From an uncultured Lachnospiraceae bacterium (GTDB lineage: Bacteria; Bacillota; Clostridia; Lachnospirales; Lachnospiraceae), in contig CADBFZ010000004.1 of the NCBI GenBank assembly GCA_902794095.1, positions 62,001 through 126,000 of the forward strand: 64,000 nucleotides of DNA, in the 5' to 3' direction. Numbering within the stretch: the first letter of the stretch is position 1; the number at the start of each line of letters is the position of its first letter. Made by a program: the position numbers and the translations under genes. The notes below the pieces were generated by a model, which saw only the letters and a program-made list of their open reading frames with translations, ran no database searches and was not told where the DNA came from. Of the stretch, positions 1 through 9,592 are shown piece after piece.

Positions 1-461
1 ACAGGTGCGTACTCAGACCTTCCATAATATATGGTCCGGGTAATTACGCGCCCAGGGAGAATATATATTTTAAATGGATAAGCGCCGCCGGTCAGATTCT
101 TGAACCGAAGCCTTCGGACGGTTTCTTCCAGATGGTAAGTGTCTCGGATGTGGCGAAGGCTGCGCTGGAAGCATGCAGCTCCGATTCTTACGCCGGAAAA
201 GCGTTTAACGTAACTTCTTCCAATATATATACATATGAAGATGTTACTCGGGTTCTTAAGAAAGCAACGGATAAAGATTTCGAAGTTATAGGAGTTACAC
301 CCGAGGAAGCGTTCATGCAGCAGGTTCCCTTTCCTTATCCTATGGTGAAAGCGGAATCCGAGAGGTATGACGGAAGTGCCCTGGAAAAGACGGGTTTTAA
401 ATATACTGATATTAATGAAGGCATGAAAGAAGCCTGGGAGAATTATGTACATAGCAAGTAA
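1..461 (+). CDS. NAD-dependent epimerase/dehydratase family protein, C-terminal part
   Basis: The reading frame is open from base 3, so the start lies outside the window and about 152 residues are visible. Near the visible N-terminus is RPSIIYGPGNYAP, which resembles the substrate-loop region (RPxxVYGP) of extended short-chain dehydrogenase sugar epimerases. QMVSVSDVAKAALEA, further on, matches the region after the Rossmann fold in the same family. The NAD-binding GxxGxxG and the YxxxK catalytic motif would lie upstream and cannot be checked, so the substrate is unknown. The 3' end overlaps the next gene by 17 bases, which suggests co-transcription. Family call is fairly sure; function is not. 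Confidence 0.75.
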   Translation, partial: RCVLRPSIIYGPGNYAPRENIYFKWISAAGQILEPKPSDGFFQMVSVSDVAKAALEACSSDSYAGKAFNVTSSNIYTYEDVTRVLKKATDKDFEVIGVTPEEAFMQQVPFPYPMVKAESERYDGSALEKTGFKYTDINEGMKEAWENYVHSK

Positions 462-1341
462 TTGGAAAGATTATGAAGTTCTTGATACCGGAAACGGCGA
501 GAAGCTGGAGAGATGGGGGGATTATATCCTTGTAAGACCCGATCCCCAGGTTATCTGGAAGTGCGACCATAAGCATTCCGGCTGGAAAAATAATGACGGC
601 CACTACCATAGATCTTCCAAAGGCGGAGGCGAGTGGGAGTTTAAGGGACTTCCCAATGAGTGGAGTATTTCATACGACCTTAAGAGTATTGATGAGAAGC
701 TTTCCTTTAATCTCAAGCCTTTTGCGTTCAAGCACACGGGAGTTTTCCCTGAGCAGGCGGCTAATTGGGAATGGACTTCTTCTATAATAAAGAAGGAAGC
801 TGATAAGAGAAGTGAGGGAGATCCCGTTAAGGTACTCAATCTCTTTGCATATACCGGCGGAGCTACGATGGCAGCTCTGGCAGCAGGCGCAAGCGTGACC
901 CATGTGGATGCTTCAAAGGGCATGGTTGGCTGGGCCAAAGAAAACGCGGTATCAAGCGGGCTTTCGGACAGACCCGTAAGATGGCTCGTGGATGATTGCG
1001 GTAAGTTCGTAGAGCGCGAGATAAGACGCGGCAATAAGTACGACGGAATAATCATGGATCCTCCTTCATACGGAAGAGGACCCAAGGGCGAGATATGGAA
1101 GATAGAAGAGAGCATATGGCCTTTTTTGGAAAACTGCGTACAGCTTCTGTCAGACAGACCGCTTTTCTTCTTAATTAATTCATACACCACCGGACTTCAG
1201 GCGGGAGTTCTCGATCATATGATGGGAAAACTTATTACACCTAAGTTCGGAGGAAAATGTGAGTCCGATGAAGTCGGACTTCCCGTGTCGGGAACGGACC
1301 TGGTTCTTCCCTGCGGCGCAAGCGGCAGATGGGAAGCTTAG
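445..1341 (+). CDS. class I SAM-dependent methyltransferase (RlmI/RlmK-like)
   Basis: 298 residues. The SAM-binding motif I is VLNLFAYTGGATMAALAAGA (about residues 129-148), followed by the acidic motif THVDAS. The catalytic-type motif IV is IIMDPPSYGRG (about 202-212). These are typical of Rossmann-fold methyltransferases of the RNA cytosine/guanine group such as RlmI and RlmK. No PUA domain is visible at the N-terminus, so an exact rRNA target cannot be named. A GGGAG ribosome site precedes the ATG, which lies inside the end of the epimerase gene. The S10 operon promoter follows. Confidence 0.75.
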   Translation: MYIASNWKDYEVLDTGNGEKLERWGDYILVRPDPQVIWKCDHKHSGWKNNDGHYHRSSKGGGEWEFKGLPNEWSISYDLKSIDEKLSFNLKPFAFKHTGVFPEQAANWEWTSSIIKKEADKRSEGDPVKVLNLFAYTGGATMAALAAGASVTHVDASKGMVGWAKENAVSSGLSDRPVRWLVDDCGKFVEREIRRGNKYDGIIMDPPSYGRGPKGEIWKIEESIWPFLENCVQLLSDRPLFFLINSYTTGLQAGVLDHMMGKLITPKFGGKCESDEVGLPVSGTDLVLPCGASGRWEA

Positions 1342-1430
1342 GGAAGTTGTGGCAGCGGGCGTAAACCACCACTAGATATAGCATCTTTTTAGTGTGAAAA
1401 AAATTTACTGAAAAAATTTAAAAATTTTTG
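1342..1430. other. A/T-rich gap before the S10 promoter
   Basis: Non-coding, with no convincing terminator for the methyltransferase gene. A weak GTGG...CCAC dyad lies at its start and an A/T-rich tract (about 1391-1430) precedes the -35 box. Such a tract could act as an UP element for the ribosomal promoter; this is inference. Confidence 0.4.
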
Positions 1431-1459
1431 TTGCATTTATTATAAAAGGTGTGTATGAT
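1431..1459 (+). promoter_or_regulatory. sigma-A promoter of the S10 operon
   Basis: TTGCAT (1431-1436) and TATGAT (1454-1459) are separated by exactly 17 bases, with an A/T-rich stretch directly upstream. The expected transcription start is near 1466, giving a leader of about 295 nt ahead of rpsJ. No other good promoter is visible in this gap. Confidence 0.75.
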
Positions 1460-1465
1460 ATCAAA

Positions 1466-1760
1466 TGCTGTGACGTGATAGCTGTGAAGCGTGAGGTTGC
1501 AGGTAAGGATTCATCCGAACCTGGTTTTTCCGCGGAGCGAATGTCAAGTTACAAAACTGACGACAAGTCACTGTACCATTACAGTCTGCCTAAGGCAGAA
1601 ACGACGTGTGGTCCTAAAGAGACCGGGGCCAAGGTTTCATCCGCGTAAGCGGGTAGGAAACACACGGGCAAGTGTACAGTCACCGCTTGTCGCAAGATTG
1701 CGGGATAACTTCTAATAAAAGGAGATCCTGCGAAATCGCGAAAAGGAGGCGACTTTTTTT
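1466..1760 (+). ncRNA. structured 5' leader of the S10 operon
   Basis: About 295 non-coding nt hold a series of short hairpins: CTGCC/GGCAG (1586-1598), GGTC/GACC (1610-1624), CCGC-GTAA-GCGG with a GNRA loop (1641-1652), ACAC/GTGT (1662-1675), CGCA/TGCG (1691-1702) and TCGC/GCGA (1736-1752). The last encloses the AGGAGG site of rpsJ (1744-1749) in its loop and is followed by seven T just before the ATG. Long leaders before rpsJ are known autoregulatory sites in other bacteria (L4 in E. coli). The ligand here is unknown; attenuation or hiding of the ribosome site is inference. Confidence 0.5.
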
Positions 1761-2078
1761 ATGGCAAAATCAGTAATGAGAATTACACTTAAGGCTTATG
1801 AGCACGAGCTCGTTGATGCATCCGCAGCAAAGATCATCGAGACTGCTAAGAAGAACGGCTCTAAGGTTTCCGGACCTGTGCCCCTTCCTACTAAGAAAGA
1901 GGTAGTTACCATTCTTCGTGCAACTCATAAGTATAAGGATTCCAGAGAGCAGTTCGAGCAGAGAACCCACAAGAGACTTATCGACATTTCCGCTCCTACT
2001 CCCGGTACCATCGAGTCCTTACAGCGCCTTGAGATGCCTGCCGGTGTCTTCATCGATCTCAAGATGCTTAACAAATAA
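1761..2078 (+). CDS. rpsJ: 30S ribosomal protein S10
   Basis: 105 residues, the usual S10 length. The conserved core [20 protein letters not shown] and the end segment [25 protein letters not shown] are clear. S10 joins the head of the small subunit and, as NusE, takes part in antitermination. It is the first gene of the operon. The AGGAGG site is 11 bases before the ATG, with a run of seven T in between, which is unusual. A 107-base gap to rplC contains a candidate hairpin. Confidence 0.98.
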   Translation: MAKSVMRITLKAYEHELVDASAAKIIETAKKNGSKVSGPVPLPTKKEVVTILRATHKYKDSREQFEQRTHKRLIDISAPTPGTIESLQRLEMPAGVFIDLKMLNK

Positions 2079-2185
2079 GGCAAGTAACGAAAACAATCTC
2101 TACTATACACGAACGCGTAAGCGGTCCAATATGTAGACAATTATGTGCCATAAGGCCCGGGCACTGATTAAGAGAGGAAAAGGAA
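2079..2185 (+). promoter_or_regulatory. rpsJ-rplC spacer with hairpin
   Basis: 107 non-coding bases in an otherwise tightly packed operon. GTGCC (starting about 2146) can pair with GGGCAC a few bases later. No T-tract follows, so it is not an intrinsic terminator. It may be a processing or regulatory element; this is inference. Confidence 0.35.
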
Positions 2186-2869
2186 ATGAAAAAGGCAATA
2201 CTTACAACAAAGGTCGGAATGACTCAGATCTTTGCAGATAACGGAGAGCTTATCCCCGTTACCGTACTTCAGGCAGGTCCCTGCGTAGTAACTCAGGTTA
2301 AGACCGCAGAGAACGACGGCTATGAAGCAGTCCAGGTCGGCTTTGTCGATATGAAAGACAAGGTTGTTGAGAAGGACGGCAAGGGCGATAAGAAGATCGC
2401 ACACAGAAACGGTGCAACCAAGGCTGAAGCAGGACATTTCAAGAAGGCCGGCACCACTTCCAAGAGATACGTCAGAGAGTTCCGTTTTGAGAACAGCGCT
2501 GAATACAATGTAGGCGATGAGATCAAGGCAGACATCTTCGCTAGCGGAGATCACATCGACGCATCTGCGATCACCAAGGGAAAAGGCTTCCAGGGTGCAG
2601 TCAAGAGACTCGGCCAGCACAGAGGACCCATGAAGCACGGTTCCAAGTTCCACAGACATCAGGGATCAAACGGCGCTTGTTCATCCCCTTCAAGAGTTTT
2701 CAAGGGAAAGGGAATGCCCGGACACATGGGAAGCGTCAATGCAACAGTACAGAACCTCGAGATAGTCAGAGTTGATGCTGAGAAGAATCTCATTCTTGTT
2801 AAGGGCGCAGTACCCGGAGCAAAGAATGCTCTCGTCACCATCAAAGAGACTACCATCGCAGAAGTTTGA
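2186..2869 (+). CDS. rplC: 50S ribosomal protein L3
   Basis: 227 residues, slightly longer than the usual 205-210 because of an expanded N-terminal half. The typical start [14 protein letters not shown] and the loop segments [20 protein letters not shown] and [19 protein letters not shown], which reach toward the peptidyl transferase centre, are present. GAGGAAAAGGA precedes the ATG. L3 is an early assembly protein of the large subunit. Confidence 0.98.
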   Translation: MKKAILTTKVGMTQIFADNGELIPVTVLQAGPCVVTQVKTAENDGYEAVQVGFVDMKDKVVEKDGKGDKKIAHRNGATKAEAGHFKKAGTTSKRYVREFRFENSAEYNVGDEIKADIFASGDHIDASAITKGKGFQGAVKRLGQHRGPMKHGSKFHRHQGSNGACSSPSRVFKGKGMPGHMGSVNATVQNLEIVRVDAEKNLILVKGAVPGAKNALVTIKETTIAEV

Positions 2870-2895
2870 TCGCGGCGAAAGGAGGACAGATAGAA

Positions 2896-3516
2896 ATGGC
2901 AAAAGTATCCGTATACAATATGGAAGGCAAGGAAGTCGGTACCACCGAGCTTAGCGATTCAATCTTCGGAGTTGAAATTAACGAGCATCTCGTACACATG
3001 GCTGTACTTCAGCAGCTTGCCAATAACAGACAGGGAACACAGAAGGCTAAGACCCGTTCTGAAGTATCAGGCGGCGGACGTAAGCCTTGGAGACAGAAGG
3101 GAACCGGTCATGCAAGACAGGGATCCATCAGAGCTCCTCAGTGGACCGGTGGCGGAGTTGTTTTTGCTCCCACCCCCAGAGATTATTCCTTCAAGCTCAA
3201 CAAGAAGGAGAAGCAGGCAGCTCTTAAGAGCGTGCTTACCGATAAGGTTCAGAACGATGCACTCGTAGTTGTAGATGAGCTCAAGCTTGACGAGATCGCT
3301 ACCAAAGAGTTCGCAAAGGTTATGAAGAACCTTAATGTCGAGAAGGGCCTTGTAGTCCTTGCAGACAATGACCAGAATGTAGTGCTCAGCGCCAGAAACA
3401 TGGCTGACGTAAATACCGAGGTTGTAAACGCAATCAATGTTTATGACATTCTTTCCGCAGGAAAGCTCGTACTTACCAAAGACGCACTTAGCAAGATCGA
3501 GGAGGTGTACGCATAA
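2896..3516 (+). CDS. rplD: 50S ribosomal protein L4
   Basis: 206 residues from the chosen ATG at 2896, which follows GGAGG (2881-2885) at a good distance; an in-frame ATG at 2866 overlaps rplC and has no ribosome site. The extended loop [20 protein letters not shown] and [11 protein letters not shown], which lines the exit tunnel, is intact. In E. coli L4 represses its own operon at the S10 leader, so it is the natural candidate regulator of the leader at 1466-1760, though that is not proven in this lineage. The stop overlaps the rplW start by one base. Confidence 0.97.
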   Translation: MAKVSVYNMEGKEVGTTELSDSIFGVEINEHLVHMAVLQQLANNRQGTQKAKTRSEVSGGGRKPWRQKGTGHARQGSIRAPQWTGGGVVFAPTPRDYSFKLNKKEKQAALKSVLTDKVQNDALVVVDELKLDEIATKEFAKVMKNLNVEKGLVVLADNDQNVVLSARNMADVNTEVVNAINVYDILSAGKLVLTKDALSKIEEVYA

Positions 3517-3815
3517 TGGCTGACATTAAGTATTACGATGTGATCCTTAAGCCTGTGATCACCGAGAAGAGCATGAGCGGAATGGCCGAGAAGAAGTACA
3601 CATTCCTCGTACATCCCGAATCAAACAAGAGCCAGATCAAAGAAGCTGTCGAGAAGATGTTCGACGGCGCTAAGGTTAAGAGAGTCAACACCATCAACCT
3701 TGATGGAAAGACCAAGAGAAGAGGCCGCACTGTTGGTGAGACCGCTAAGACCAAGAAAGCAATCGTATGGCTCACTGATGACAGCAAGGACATTGAGATC
3801 TACAGCGGATTATAA
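3516..3815 (+). CDS. rplW: 50S ribosomal protein L23
   Basis: 99 residues. The family signature [11 protein letters not shown], then [20 protein letters not shown] and [15 protein letters not shown], are clear. L23 lies at the tunnel exit and is the docking point for trigger factor and SRP. The ATG shares one base with the rplD stop, and GGAGG lies 10 bases upstream inside rplD, so translation is probably coupled. Confidence 0.97.
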   Translation: MADIKYYDVILKPVITEKSMSGMAEKKYTFLVHPESNKSQIKEAVEKMFDGAKVKRVNTINLDGKTKRRGRTVGETAKTKKAIVWLTDDSKDIEIYSGL

Positions 3816-3921
3816 TTCGTCCTTGAAGAGTATACAGGCAGCGTGACAACCCAAACGAATATACGCAGTCTGTGCCAAACGGACCAAAGGTCCGGATAGT
3901 TTAGAAAAGGAGAACTGAAAA
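3816..3921 (+). promoter_or_regulatory. rplW-rplB spacer with hairpin
   Basis: 106 non-coding bases. CGGACC-AAA-GGTCCG (about 3879-3893) is a perfect 6-bp stem with a 3-nt loop just upstream of the rplB ribosome site (AAAAGGAG). There is no T-tract. Like the rpsJ-rplC gap, it breaks an otherwise compact gene order and may be regulatory or a processing site. Confidence 0.35.
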
Positions 3922-4764
3922 ATGGGTATTAAGACTTACAAGCCCTATACAGCGTCCAGAAGAAACATGACCGGTTCTGACTTCGCTGAAGTTACCAAGA
4001 AGACTCCCGAGAAGAGTCTCATCAGCAACAAGAAGAAGAACGCAGGACGTAACAGCCAGGGTAAGATCACCGTTCGTCACAAGGGCGGAGGAAATAAAGT
4101 AAAGTATAGACAGATCGATTTCAGAAGACTTAAGGATGACATTCCTGCAAGAGTAATCGGAATCGAGTATGATCCCAACAGAACCGCAAACATCGCGCTT
4201 ATCTGCTATGAGGACGGAGAGAAAGCTTACATCCTTGCTCCTCAGGGACTTACAGACGGTATGAAGGTTATGAGCGGCAACAACGCCGAGGTTAGAGTAG
4301 GTAACTGCCTTCCCCTCGAGCTCGTACCCGTAGGTACCATGGTTCACAACATTGAGCTCTATCCCGGCAAGGGCGGACAGATGGTTCGTTCAGCAGGTAC
4401 CGGAGCGCAGCTCGTAGCTAAAGAAGGAAAGTATGCAACCTTAAGACTTCCTTCAGGCGAGATGAGAATGGTTCCCATCAATTGCAGAGCAACAATCGGA
4501 ATCATCGGAAATGTAGATCACAATCTTGTTAAACTCGGAAAAGCCGGACGTAAGCGCCATATGGGCATCCGTCCTACCGTAAGAGGATCAGTCATGAACC
4601 CCAACGATCATCCTCACGGCGGTGGTGAAGGTAAGACCGGAATCGGTCGTCCCGGACCCAGCACCCCTTGGGGCAAGCCTGCTCTTGGTCTCAAGACCAG
4701 AAAGAAGAAGAAGGCTTCCAACAAGTTGATCGTCAGAAGACGTGACGGCAAGACACTTAAGTAA
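3922..4764 (+). CDS. rplB: 50S ribosomal protein L2
   Basis: 280 residues, standard length. [20 protein letters not shown] in the N-terminal half and [20 protein letters not shown] near the C-terminus are hallmark segments; the latter holds the conserved histidine near the peptidyl transferase centre. L2 is needed for subunit joining. AAAAGGAG precedes the ATG. Confidence 0.98.
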   Translation: MGIKTYKPYTASRRNMTGSDFAEVTKKTPEKSLISNKKKNAGRNSQGKITVRHKGGGNKVKYRQIDFRRLKDDIPARVIGIEYDPNRTANIALICYEDGEKAYILAPQGLTDGMKVMSGNNAEVRVGNCLPLELVPVGTMVHNIELYPGKGGQMVRSAGTGAQLVAKEGKYATLRLPSGEMRMVPINCRATIGIIGNVDHNLVKLGKAGRKRHMGIRPTVRGSVMNPNDHPHGGGEGKTGIGRPGPSTPWGKPALGLKTRKKKKASNKLIVRRRDGKTLK

Positions 4765-4778
4765 GGTAGGAGGATAAA

Positions 4779-5060
4779 ATGGGCAGATCATTAAAAAAAG
4801 GACCTTTCGCAGACGCAAGCCTGCTCAAGAAGGTGGACGCAATGAATGAGTCAGGAAACAAGTCAGTTATTAAGACTTGGTCCCGCAGATCCACGATTTT
4901 CCCTTCTTTTGTCGGACATACGATCGCCGTACACGACGGACGTAAGCATGTTCCCGTATATATCACTGAGGACATGGTCGGACACAAGCTCGGCGAGTTC
5001 GTGGCAACACGTACATACAGAGGCCACGCGGGCGATGCTAAGAAAACATCCGCATCATAA
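4779..5060 (+). CDS. rpsS: 30S ribosomal protein S19
   Basis: 93 residues. The start [19 protein letters not shown], the middle [20 protein letters not shown] and [17 protein letters not shown] are the conserved S19 blocks. S19 forms a complex with S13 in the 30S head. Its ribosome site is TAGGAGGA 14 bases after rplB. Confidence 0.98.
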   Translation: MGRSLKKGPFADASLLKKVDAMNESGNKSVIKTWSRRSTIFPSFVGHTIAVHDGRKHVPVYITEDMVGHKLGEFVATRTYRGHAGDAKKTSAS

Positions 5061-5094
5061 GCCCCGCTTACTGTTTTGAAAGGAGTAAACATCT

Positions 5095-5484
5095 ATGGCT
5101 AAAGGACATAGATCTCAAATTAAGAGAGAGAGAAACGAGCAGAAGGATTTAAGACCTTCAGCAAAGCTTTCTTACGCTCGCATTTCAGTACAGAAGGCAT
5201 GCTTCGTGCTTGATGCGATCCGCGGAAAGGATGTACAGACCGCTATGGCTATTCTGGAGTACAACCCCAGATATGGTTCACAGATTATTAAAAAGCTTCT
5301 TGCTTCAGCAATCGCCAATGCAGAGAACAACCAGGGACTCAATCCCGAGAACCTCTATGTTGCTGAGTGCTATGCCAACCAGGGACCTACCATGAAGAGA
5401 GTAAGACCCAGGGCACAGGGCAGAGCTTACAGAATCCTTAAGAGGATGAGCAACATTACAATCGTGCTTGACGAGAAGAAATAA
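5095..5484 (+). CDS. rplV: 50S ribosomal protein L22
   Basis: 129 residues. AKLSYARISVQKACFVLDAI, then KLLASAIANAENN and the tunnel-lining beta-hairpin segment GPTMKRVRPRAQGRAYRI, are present. That loop narrows the exit tunnel and is a known macrolide-resistance site in other bacteria; it looks normal here. AAAGGAG precedes the ATG. Confidence 0.98.
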   Translation: MAKGHRSQIKRERNEQKDLRPSAKLSYARISVQKACFVLDAIRGKDVQTAMAILEYNPRYGSQIIKKLLASAIANAENNQGLNPENLYVAECYANQGPTMKRVRPRAQGRAYRILKRMSNITIVLDEKK

Positions 5485-5506
5485 GGAAAGGAGCTTATAA
5501 AGCAAA

Positions 5507-6172
5507 ATGGGACAGAAAGTTAATCCTCATGGACTTAGAGTCGGCGTTATAAAAGACTGGGATTCAAGATGGTATGCATCCGATGCTGATTTCTCAGATT
5601 ATCTCGTCGAAGATTACAATATTCGTAAGTATCTCAAGAAGAAGCTTGCTTCCGCAGGAGTTTCAAAGATTGAGATCGAGCGTGCTTCCGATCGTGTAAG
5701 AGTCATCGTTTTCACCGCAAAGCCCGGTGTTATCATCGGTAAGGGCGGCACTGAGATCGACAAGACCCGCGCTGAGATCGAGAAGATGACCGGTAAGAAG
5801 GTCAAGATGGATATCACCGAGATCAAGCGTCCGGATCGTGACGCTCAGCTCGTAGCAGAGAACATCGCACAGCAGCTTGAGAACCGTGTATCTTATCGTC
5901 GTGCTATGAAGTCCTGCATGGGCAGAACCATGAAGGCAGGCGCTCTCGGAATCAAGGCTTCCTGCGCAGGAAGACTTGGCGGAGCAGATATCGCTCGTAC
6001 TGAGTTCTACAGCGAGGGAACCATTCCTCTTCAGACTCTCAGAGCTGATATCGACTATGGATTTGCAGAAGCCGATACTACTTACGGAAAAGTAGGTGTA
6101 AAGGTATGGATTTATAAGGGTGAAGTTCTTCCCGTAAAGGGAAACGCTAACTCGGAAGGGAGCGAAGCATAA
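5507..6172 (+). CDS. rpsC: 30S ribosomal protein S3
   Basis: 221 residues. The start [20 protein letters not shown] is typical. The KH domain has the GxxG loop in [12 protein letters not shown], and the C-terminal domain holds [15 protein letters not shown] and the [12 protein letters not shown] segment. S3 lines the mRNA entry site and has helicase activity with S4 and S5. The stop overlaps the rplP start by one base. Confidence 0.98.
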   Translation: MGQKVNPHGLRVGVIKDWDSRWYASDADFSDYLVEDYNIRKYLKKKLASAGVSKIEIERASDRVRVIVFTAKPGVIIGKGGTEIDKTRAEIEKMTGKKVKMDITEIKRPDRDAQLVAENIAQQLENRVSYRRAMKSCMGRTMKAGALGIKASCAGRLGGADIARTEFYSEGTIPLQTLRADIDYGFAEADTTYGKVGVKVWIYKGEVLPVKGNANSEGSEA

Positions 6173-6597
6173 TGTTAATGCCTAAGAGAGTCAAGCACCG
6201 CAAGCAGTTCCGCGGTAGCATGGCAGGAAAGATTTCCAGAGGAAACAAGGTAGCATACGGTGAGTTTGGTCTTGCAGCTACCGAGCCTTGTTGGATCAAG
6301 TCAAACCAGATCGAAGCAGCCCGTGTCGCTCTCACCAGATATACCAAGCGTGAAGGACAGGTTTGGATCAAGATTTTCCCTGATAAGCCTGTAACGGCTA
6401 AGCCCGCTGAAACCAGAATGGGTTCAGGAAAAGGAACCGTTGAGTATTGGGTAGCAGTTGTTAAGCCCGGAAGAGTATTGTTCGAGATCGGCGGAGTATC
6501 TGAGGCAGCAGCCAGAGAGGCTCTCAGACTCGCATCTCAGAAGCTTCCTTGCAAGTGCAAGATCGTCACCAAGGAGCAGGAAGGCGGTGAGCAGTAA
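6172..6597 (+). CDS. rplP: 50S ribosomal protein L16
   Basis: 141 residues. The start [15 protein letters not shown] is the family N-terminus, so the first ATG is preferred over the in-frame ATG two codons later. [20 protein letters not shown] and [19 protein letters not shown] are conserved. L16 sits beside the A-site tRNA. One-base overlaps on both sides point to coupled translation. Confidence 0.98.
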   Translation: MLMPKRVKHRKQFRGSMAGKISRGNKVAYGEFGLAATEPCWIKSNQIEAARVALTRYTKREGQVWIKIFPDKPVTAKPAETRMGSGKGTVEYWVAVVKPGRVLFEIGGVSEAAAREALRLASQKLPCKCKIVTKEQEGGEQ

Positions 6598-6800
6598 TGA
6601 AATCAGCAAAGTTTAATGAAGAACTTCAGGCAAAGAGCGTTGAAGCCCTTAAGCAGGAGCTCACGGATGCCAAAAAGGAACTGTTCAACCTGAGATTCCA
6701 GAATGCAACCAACCAGCTTGACAACACAGCCAGAATAACGGAAGTAAGAAAGAATATCGCACGTATTCAGACCGCACTTACCGCTAAGGCTAATGCTTAA
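6597..6800 (+). CDS. rpmC: 50S ribosomal protein L29
   Basis: 67 residues, all helical in character. [20 protein letters not shown]-like content and the C-terminal block [13 protein letters not shown] are the L29 signature. It lies beside L23 at the tunnel exit. The ATG shares one base with the rplP stop. Confidence 0.96.
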   Translation: MKSAKFNEELQAKSVEALKQELTDAKKELFNLRFQNATNQLDNTARITEVRKNIARIQTALTAKANA

Positions 6801-6816
6801 TGAAAGGACAACGGCA

Positions 6817-7074
6817 GTGGAAGAAAGAAATTTGCGCAAGGTAAGAACCGGTAAGGTTACCAGTGACAAAATGGACAAAACGATCGTAGTTGCCATTGAG
6901 GAGCGCGTTAATCATCCTCTTTACAACAAGGTCGTTAAGAGAACATATAAGCTCAAGGCTCATGACGAGAACAATGAGTGCAAGGTAGGAGATACCGTTC
7001 GCGTTATGGAGACCAGACCTCTTTCCAAAGACAAGAGATGGAGATTGGTTGAGATCGTAGAGAGAGCAAAGTAA
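6817..7074 (+). CDS. rpsQ: 30S ribosomal protein S17 (GTG start)
   Basis: 85 residues from GTG at 6817, which follows AAAGGA (about 6803-6808) at 8 bases and gives the normal S17 length. An in-frame ATG at 6793 would overlap rpmC, has a poor ribosome site and adds eight unconserved residues. [20 protein letters not shown] and [20 protein letters not shown] are typical. S17 is a primary 16S rRNA binder. Confidence 0.95.
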   Translation: MEERNLRKVRTGKVTSDKMDKTIVVAIEERVNHPLYNKVVKRTYKLKAHDENNECKVGDTVRVMETRPLSKDKRWRLVEIVERAK

Positions 7075-7084
7075 GGAGGAAGCT

Positions 7085-7453
7085 ATGGTACAGCAGGAAA
7101 CAAGACTTAAGGTAGCTGACAATACCGGTGCCAAGGAACTTCTTTGCATCCGCGTAATGGGCGGCTCTACCAGAAGATATGCCAACATCGGCGATATCAT
7201 TGTTGCTTCCGTTAAGGACGCAACACCCGGAGGCGTTGTTAAAAAGGGTGATGTAGTTAAGGCAGTTGTAGTTCGTACCGTTAAAGGCGCTCGCCGTAAG
7301 GACGGTTCCTACATCAAGTTTGATGAGAACGCAGCCGTAATCATCAAGGAAGATAAGACTCCCACAGGAACCCGTATTTTCGGACCGGTAGCAAGAGAGC
7401 TTCGTGAGAAGAAGTTCATGAAGATCGTTTCACTTGCTCCCGAAGTATTATAA
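7085..7453 (+). CDS. rplN: 50S ribosomal protein L14
   Basis: 122 residues, standard length. The start [36 protein letters not shown] and [20 protein letters not shown] are textbook L14 blocks. It contacts 16S rRNA at an inter-subunit bridge. AGGAGG lies just upstream of the ATG. Confidence 0.98.
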   Translation: MVQQETRLKVADNTGAKELLCIRVMGGSTRRYANIGDIIVASVKDATPGGVVKKGDVVKAVVVRTVKGARRKDGSYIKFDENAAVIIKEDKTPTGTRIFGPVARELREKKFMKIVSLAPEVL

Positions 7454-7467
7454 GGAGGGCCTCATAA

Positions 7468-7812
7468 ATGCTTAAAGTTAAAAAGGGTGATACAGTAGAG
7501 ATCATCGCAGGCAAAGATAAGGGCCAGCAGGGCAAGATTAAGTCTGTCGACGTTAAGAACGGCAGAGTTATCGTAGAAGGACTTAACATGGTAACTAAGC
7601 ATGCAAAGCCTTCACAGAGCAATCCCAATGGCGGCATCAGTGAAATGGAAGCTCCCATTGATATTTCCAACGTCATGCTCGTCGTTGACGGCAAGAAAAC
7701 CCGTGTTGGTTTTCAGGTAGAGACTAACGACCAGGGCAAAGTTGTAAAGAAGTCCAGAGTTGCAAAGTCTACCGGCAAAGTTATCGATGTAGTATTCGAT
7801 AAGACCAAATAA
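7468..7812 (+). CDS. rplX: 50S ribosomal protein L24
   Basis: 114 residues. A KOW motif covers [20 protein letters not shown] at the N-terminus, followed by [16 protein letters not shown] and the [16 protein letters not shown] stretch. L24 is one of the two assembly initiators of the 50S subunit. AAGGAGGGCC precedes the ATG. Confidence 0.98.
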   Translation: MLKVKKGDTVEIIAGKDKGQQGKIKSVDVKNGRVIVEGLNMVTKHAKPSQSNPNGGISEMEAPIDISNVMLVVDGKKTRVGFQVETNDQGKVVKKSRVAKSTGKVIDVVFDKTK

Positions 7813-7832
7813 CGGGAAGGAGGAAACATTAA

Positions 7833-8372
7833 GTGAGCAGACTTAAGGATCAGTATAAAGCAGAGATCGTTCCCGCACTCACCAAGAAGTTCGGCTATGA
7901 GAACGTAATGCAGGTTCCCAAGCTCGACAAGATCGTCATCAACATGGGTGTCGGTGAGGCTAAGGAGAATCCCAAGGCTCTTGAGAGCGCAGTAGCAGAT
8001 CTCGAGACTATAACCGGACAGAAGGCAGTTCTTACCAAGGCTAAGAACTCAATCGCAAACTTCAAGATCCGTGAGGGTATGAACATCGGATGTAAGGTCA
8101 CATTACGCGGTGAGAAGATGTATGAGTTCCTTGACAGACTTGTAAATCTTGCTCTTCCTCGTGTCCGTGACTTCAGAGGAATCAACCCCAACAGCTTCGA
8201 TGGCAGAGGCAACTATGCACTCGGCATCAAGGAGCAGTTCATTTTCCCCGAGATCGAGTTCGATAAGATCGACAAGGTTCGTGGAATGGACATCATCTTC
8301 GTAACAACGGCAAAGACAGACGAAGAGGCCAGAGAGCTTCTCACCCTGTTTAATATGCCTTTTGCTAAATAA
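7833..8372 (+). CDS. rplE: 50S ribosomal protein L5 (GTG start)
   Basis: 179 residues from a GTG codon preceded by [47 protein letters not shown] and [20 protein letters not shown] are conserved L5 segments. L5 binds 5S rRNA and contacts the P-site tRNA. No usable ATG lies nearby. Confidence 0.97.
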   Translation: MSRLKDQYKAEIVPALTKKFGYENVMQVPKLDKIVINMGVGEAKENPKALESAVADLETITGQKAVLTKAKNSIANFKIREGMNIGCKVTLRGEKMYEFLDRLVNLALPRVRDFRGINPNSFDGRGNYALGIKEQFIFPEIEFDKIDKVRGMDIIFVTTAKTDEEARELLTLFNMPFAK

Positions 8373-8390
8373 TAGGGAGGAAAAGTTTAA

Positions 8391-8576
8391 ATGGCTAAAT
8401 TATCCATGAAGGTCAAACAGCAGCGCAAGCCTAAGTTCTCAACCCAGGCTTATACCCGTTGCAAGATTTGCGGCCGTCCTCACTCCGTACTTAAGAAGTA
8501 TGGCATCTGCAGAGTTTGCTTCCGTGAGCTCGCTTACAAGGGCGAGATTCCCGGAGTCAAGAAGGCATCTTGGTAA
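8391..8576 (+). CDS. rpsZ: 30S ribosomal protein S14, zinc type
   Basis: 61 residues, the short zinc-binding form found in Firmicutes. The zinc ribbon is [20 protein letters not shown] (two CxxC pairs), followed by [25 protein letters not shown] precedes the ATG. A zinc-free paralogue, if the organism has one, is not in this window. Confidence 0.97.
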   Translation: MAKLSMKVKQQRKPKFSTQAYTRCKICGRPHSVLKKYGICRVCFRELAYKGEIPGVKKASW

Positions 8577-8591
8577 AGGAGGAAAAGCGCA

Positions 8592-8993
8592 ATGACAATG
8601 AGTGATCCTATTGCAGATATGCTTACAAGAATCCGTAATGCTAACACTGCAAAGCATGATACAGTAGATATCCCCAGCTCTCGCATGAAGCTGGCTATAG
8701 CAGACATCCTCGTTGATGAGGGATATGTCGCTAAGTACGAGATGGTTGACAACGGTTCTTTCAAAGATATCCGTATCTTCCTGAAGTACAATAACAACAA
8801 GAACGAGAGAGTCATCTCCGGAATCAAGAGAATCTCCAAGCCCGGCCTTAGAGTATATGCCGGCGGAGACGAGCTTCCCAAGGTTCTCGGCGGACTCGGC
8901 ACCGCTATCATCTCTACCAACCAGGGTGTGCTTACCGACAAGCAGGCACGTGAGAAGAAGATCGGTGGCGAAGTTCTTGCTTTCATTTGGTAA
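8592..8993 (+). CDS. rpsH: 30S ribosomal protein S8
   Basis: 133 residues. [20 protein letters not shown], the central [20 protein letters not shown] and the end GGEVLAFIW are diagnostic. S8 is a central-domain primary binder and represses the spc operon in E. coli. AAAGGAGGA overlaps the end of the S14 gene. The ATG at 8592 is followed by another at 8598; the first has the better spacing. Confidence 0.97.
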   Translation: MTMSDPIADMLTRIRNANTAKHDTVDIPSSRMKLAIADILVDEGYVAKYEMVDNGSFKDIRIFLKYNNNKNERVISGIKRISKPGLRVYAGGDELPKVLGGLGTAIISTNQGVLTDKQAREKKIGGEVLAFIW

Positions 8994-9029
8994 TCGTTAA
9001 TTCATATATTTCAAGGAGGTACGGGCATT

Positions 9030-9569
9030 ATGTCACGAATCGGTAAAATGCCAATCGCTGTCCCTGCGGGAGTAACCGTAGAGGTAGCAGAAAATAATAA
9101 AGTGACTGTTAAAGGCCCCAAGGGAACTCTCGAGAGAGTATTTCCCGCGGAGATGAAGATCGAGCAGGAGAACGGTGAGATTACCGTTTCAAGACCTAAC
9201 GATCTTAAGAAGAACAGATCCCTTCACGGTCTTTCAAGAACTCTTCTCAACAACATGATCGTCGGTGTAACCGAAGGATTCGAGAAGAAGCTTGAGATCA
9301 ACGGTGTAGGTTACAGAGCAGCTAAGCAGGGTAAGAAGCTTACCCTCAACCTCGGATATTCACATCCCGTTGAGATGGAAGATCCCGAAGGTGTTGAGAC
9401 TGTAGTCGACGGAAATATCATCACCGTTAAAGGTATCGATAAAGAGAAGGTTGGACAGCTTGCAGCAGTTATCCGCGACAAGAGAAGACCTGAGCCTTAC
9501 AAGGGCAAGGGAATCAAGTACGCTGATGAGACTATTCGCCGCAAGGTTGGTAAGACCGGTAAGAAATAA
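9030..9569 (+). CDS. rplF: 50S ribosomal protein L6
   Basis: 179 residues. [39 protein letters not shown] and the C-terminal [17 protein letters not shown] are clear. The two repeated L6 domains are complete. CAAGGAGG lies upstream of the ATG. Confidence 0.98.
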   Translation: MSRIGKMPIAVPAGVTVEVAENNKVTVKGPKGTLERVFPAEMKIEQENGEITVSRPNDLKKNRSLHGLSRTLLNNMIVGVTEGFEKKLEINGVGYRAAKQGKKLTLNLGYSHPVEMEDPEGVETVVDGNIITVKGIDKEKVGQLAAVIRDKRRPEPYKGKGIKYADETIRRKVGKTGKK

Positions 9570-9592
9570 ATCACGATAAGGAGAGTGTGAAG

